The translations under genes and the position numbers were made by a program. A DNA stretch of 26,334 nucleotides from an uncultured Lachnospiraceae bacterium (GTDB taxonomy: Bacteria > Bacillota > Clostridia > Lachnospirales > Lachnospiraceae): NCBI GenBank assembly GCA_910577115.1, contig CAJTMC010000050.1, positions 1-26,334 of the forward strand, in the 5' to 3' direction. The notes under the pieces were generated by a model that was not told where the DNA came from, made no database searches, and saw nothing but the letters and a program-made list of their open reading frames with translations. This document shows positions 24,096 to 26,334 of this stretch, piece by piece. Position 1 is the first letter of the stretch, and the number at the start of each line of letters is the position of its first letter.

Positions 24096-25781
24096 ATGGA
24101 AAAAAAATGGTGGCATGACAAAACAGCGTATCAGATTTATCCAAAGAGCTTTTTGGATACAAACGGGGACGGCATCGGAGATTTGCGCGGAATTATTGCA
24201 AAGCTGGATTATTTAAAGGAATTGGGGATTGACATTATCTGGCTGTCCCCAATTTATAAATCCCCTTTTGTCGATCAGGGGTATGACATTGCCGATTATT
24301 ATGCAATCGCGGAAGAATTCGGGACAATGGAGGAATTTGACGAATTGCTGGCGGAAACCCAAAAGCGGGGAATGCATCTGATTATGGATTTGGTCATCAA
24401 TCACTGCTCCGACAAACATGAATGGTTTCAAAAAGCGTTAGCAGATCCCGACGGCGAATATGCAGATTATTTTTATTTCCGCAAGGGAAAAGACGGCAAT
24501 CCGCCCAGCAACTGCCGCTCTTACTTCGGCGGAAACTGCTGGGAGCCGGTTCCGGGAACGGACAAATATTATTTTCATATGTTTGCAAAGGAACAGCCGG
24601 ATTTAAACTGGGAAAACCCCAAGCTGTTAACTGAACTCTACACCATGATTAACTGGTGGCTTGACAAAGGCGTGGCAGGCTTTCGGATTGACGCCATTGT
24701 CAATATCGGGAAAAATACGACGTTTCCCAGCTATGAACCGGACGGCGCAGACGGACTGGCAGGCTGTTGGAGAATGATTGACAGCATGGAGCGGCTTGGA
24801 AATCTTTTGGAAGCTTTAAAGAAAAATACGTTTGAAAACTATAATGCGTTTACAGTCGGAGAAGTCTTTACAATTGAAAAGGACGCTTTGGAGCAGTTTA
24901 TCGGCGAGAACGGACATTTTTCCACGATTTTTGATTTCAGTGCACACTGCTTAAGCGACGGGGAACATGGCTGGTATGATGCCCCGCCAATGGATTTTAA
25001 TCGTTGGAGAAAGGCCATTACGGACGCACAACTTGAAGCGCAGGCATGCGGATTTAAGGCAAATATCATTGAGAACCATGACGAACCAAGAGGTGCGTCC
25101 CGCTTTTTGCCCAAGTACGCACAAACGCCCGCCGGAACAAAAATGTTAGGCACCGTTAATATTCTGCTGCGCGGCATTCCGTTTATCTATCAGGGACAGG
25201 AAATCGGAATGCAGAATGCTGTGTGGAACAGCATTGAAGATTATGATGACATCAGCACGACGGATCAGTATCATATCGCGCGCGAAGCGGGGCTTTCCGA
25301 TGCGCAGGCGTTGGAGGTCTGCGGCAGAATGAGCCGCGACAATGCAAGAACCCCTGTTCAGTGGAGCAGCGAAAAAAATGCCGGATTTACCACCGGCACA
25401 CCCTGGATGAAAGTCAATTCCAATTATTCTGAAATCAATGTGGAATCGCAGGAACAGGATACGGACTCTGTGTTGCATTATTACCGCAGGCTGATTGCGC
25501 TGCGCAAGTCATCTGAATACAAAGAAGTATTTACATATGGCGACTATATTCCAGCGTATACGGATATGGATTTTGTTATGGCTTACTACCGCGCAGATGG
25601 TCAAAAGCGAATATTAGTTGCCGCTAACTTCGGTGAAACGTCTGTAGAATTGACATTAGACTATGCTGTCAAAGGCGTTCTTTTGTCAAATCAGATCAAT
25701 ATGCCTGCAGAAAAAACGTGGAAATCAGGTGAAGCATTGAAACTGGAAAGCTGTGAAGTTGTTGTTTTAGAATGTGCCTGA
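24096..25781 (+). CDS. GH13 alpha-glucosidase / oligo-1,6-glucosidase type
   Basis: A 561-residue cytoplasmic glycosidase of the GH13 oligo-glucosidase group. The start is ATG 24096 with GAGAGG upstream; the frame is open from 24000 but a typical N-terminus is MEKKWWHDKTAYQIYPKSF. The motifs are GDGIGDLRG (early calcium/structural loop), DLVINHCSD, GFRIDAIVN with nucleophile D199, TVGEVF with acid/base E256, and IIENHDEPR with D329. QPDLNWE is typical of the group. It removes terminal glucose from short alpha-glucosides. Residue 200, after the nucleophile, is Ala rather than the Val of strict oligo-1,6-glucosidases, which suggests activity on alpha-1,4 bonds as well. It has no signal peptide. 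It is probably controlled by the divergent AraC protein. Confidence 0.93.
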   Translation: MEKKWWHDKTAYQIYPKSFLDTNGDGIGDLRGIIAKLDYLKELGIDIIWLSPIYKSPFVDQGYDIADYYAIAEEFGTMEEFDELLAETQKRGMHLIMDLVINHCSDKHEWFQKALADPDGEYADYFYFRKGKDGNPPSNCRSYFGGNCWEPVPGTDKYYFHMFAKEQPDLNWENPKLLTELYTMINWWLDKGVAGFRIDAIVNIGKNTTFPSYEPDGADGLAGCWRMIDSMERLGNLLEALKKNTFENYNAFTVGEVFTIEKDALEQFIGENGHFSTIFDFSAHCLSDGEHGWYDAPPMDFNRWRKAITDAQLEAQACGFKANIIENHDEPRGASRFLPKYAQTPAGTKMLGTVNILLRGIPFIYQGQEIGMQNAVWNSIEDYDDISTTDQYHIAREAGLSDAQALEVCGRMSRDNARTPVQWSSEKNAGFTTGTPWMKVNSNYSEINVESQEQDTDSVLHYYRRLIALRKSSEYKEVFTYGDYIPAYTDMDFVMAYYRADGQKRILVAANFGETSVELTLDYAVKGVLLSNQINMPAEKTWKSGEALKLESCEVVVLECA

Positions 25782-25874
25782 TCGCGCAACCTTGCAGTTT
25801 TTGAAAAAAGTTTGTCTATAAAAACGAAGGCGCATATCATAATGCCAATTTTTAAGCTCCTTATCCTAAAATAA

Positions 25875-25928
25875 GAATCTCCCATAGAATCCAATGCTTT
25901 TCAGCATTTGTTTTTCTACGGGAGATTC
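25875..25928 (-). terminator. large two-part hairpin, terminator of the minus-strand remnant operon
   Basis: Arms 25875-25889 and 25914-25928 pair over 15 bases with one mismatch, and enclose a small inner stem AATGC/GCATT. On the minus strand TTATTTTAGG follows. It could also block transcription from the glucosidase side, though no T run follows on the plus strand. Confidence 0.6.
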
Positions 25929-25929
25929 C

Positions 25930-26016
25930 TCAACTCCAGTTTGAAATTGTAATCACAACTATAAAAGCAAGAAACAAAACAGAAGTAATCACCGCTTTTA
26001 TTTTATCTTCTCTCAT
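25930..26016 (-). CDS. 28-residue single-span membrane peptide
   Basis: ATG 26016 to TGA 25930 encodes MREDKIKAVITSVLFLAFIV and a tail VITISNWS. A charged head precedes one hydrophobic helix. The start overlaps the stop of the preceding frame as ATGA, which implies translational coupling. No family is recognised; it could be the remnant of a longer protein, but it has its own start and stop. Confidence 0.45.
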   Translation of the reverse strand: MREDKIKAVITSVLFLAFIVVITISNWS

Positions 26017-26222
26017 TGTTCCGCCATTATATCTCCATTTCTTGTTTCCGTTTTGACTGTAATACTTGGGTTATCTCCAACAGTCCCCATAACAGTATCA
26101 TTATTTATGGAAAGCACGCTTCCAAAAGGAATTGATACAGAGCCGTTCTTTGTCGCCGCTTCAAATTGAATTTCAATATTATCACTTGTGGAAGCATAAG
26201 TTACGTTACCGGGTATTTCATC
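26013..26222 (-). pseudogene. headless adhesin-like (DUF4097-type) gene fragment
   Basis: An open frame of 69 residues with no initiator; a TAA stop lies at 26223-26225, just upstream in frame. It reads DEIPGNVTYASTSDNIEIQF through GSVSIPFGSVLSINNDTV to TVKTETRNGDIMAEQ. The alternating polar/hydrophobic pattern ending in NGDI-x-AEQ resembles the C-terminal beta-strand turns of DUF4097 or similar putative adhesins (weak recognition). The N-terminal part is lost, possibly through an event at the inverted repeat 26239-26305. Confidence 0.5.
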
Positions 26223-26238
26223 TTATGAAAAGCTTTGC

Positions 26239-26305
26239 ATTATGTAGAGTTATTTCACATATGCCTTGTTTCTTAGCCTTTTTGCACCTCTAAACTCTAC
26301 ATAAT
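26239..26305. repeat. 67-bp segment bounded by a 13-bp perfect inverted repeat
   Basis: ATTATGTAGAGTT (26239-26251) and AACTCTACATAAT (26293-26305) are exact complements with 41 bases between them. It may be a small mobile element, the subterminal part of an insertion sequence beginning here, or an operator. It lies 17 bases from the point where the adhesin fragment loses its frame. Confidence 0.6.
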
Positions 26306-26326
26306 CTAATGGCGATATCCTCTGTG

Positions 26327-26334
26327 AAAGGAGG
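26327..26334 (+). promoter_or_regulatory. ribosome binding site of a plus-strand gene beyond the edge
   Basis: The window ends in AAAGGAGG, a near-perfect Shine-Dalgarno sequence, implying a start codon within about ten bases past the edge. That gene may be a transposase if the inverted repeat next to it is an element end (inference). Confidence 0.5.

Noticed and set aside
1..26334. tRNA or rRNA genes
   Set aside because: I found no cloverleaf with a T-loop GTTCRANNC pattern and no rRNA-like stretch in the gaps.

Overview
The window looks like chromosomal DNA of a low- to mid-GC anaerobic Firmicute, most likely a Clostridia/Lachnospiraceae-type gut bacterium. The reasons are the AGGAGG-type ribosome sites, the sigma-A promoters, the single-chain ~1270-residue PurL, the ECF-type RibU under an FMN riboswitch, and a Gram-positive Tad locus without a secretin. 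This assignment is inference from gene style; no rRNA or other taxonomic marker is present.

Left edge (1-1400, minus): an AAA/DUF4143 ATPase that runs off the window. Its promoter lies between two identical 28-bp repeats, each with a TGCGG..CCGCA dyad. Next, on the plus strand, is a small protein that is only the zinc-binding N-terminal domain of a prepilin peptidase (1505-1996).

Main block (1969-14678, minus): a twelve-gene Tad/Flp pilus operon with a fully consensus promoter at 14746-14774. In transcription order it encodes TadZ/CpaE-like ATPase, TadA motor ATPase, TadB and TadC platform proteins, a small Flp-like pilin, a TadE-like pseudopilin, a large DUF5702/TadG-like protein, a second TadE-like protein, an A24 prepilin peptidase, a membrane-anchored WG-repeat protein, an FHA-domain protein and a PP2C phosphatase. 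The operon's terminator lies inside the convergent prepilin-peptidase-domain gene. A divergent Xre-type regulator (14878-15243), with three 18-bp repeats at its start and an inverted repeat next to the pilus promoter, is the obvious candidate controller. The genes together suggest a surface or secretion pilus with a phospho-dependent control layer (FHA plus PP2C), but no kinase is in view.

Housekeeping block (15263-20423, minus): purL, then ribU behind an FMN riboswitch with a downstream terminator hairpin. A gene-poor ~480-bp stretch (20424-20901) holds an unexplained island with a strong RBS, a short open frame and a GC-rich hairpin.

Right block: a methyl-accepting chemotaxis protein (minus), an AraC regulator (minus) divergent from a GH13 alpha-glucosidase (plus), then a decayed minus-strand pair (a headless adhesin-like fragment coupled to a 28-residue membrane peptide). 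The window ends at a 13-bp inverted repeat and a plus-strand AAAGGAGG that presumably serves a gene beyond the edge. The main novelty candidates are the split prepilin peptidase, the unusual pilin, the FHA/PP2C pair without a kinase, the repeat-flanked ATPase promoter and the orphan island at 20510-20780.
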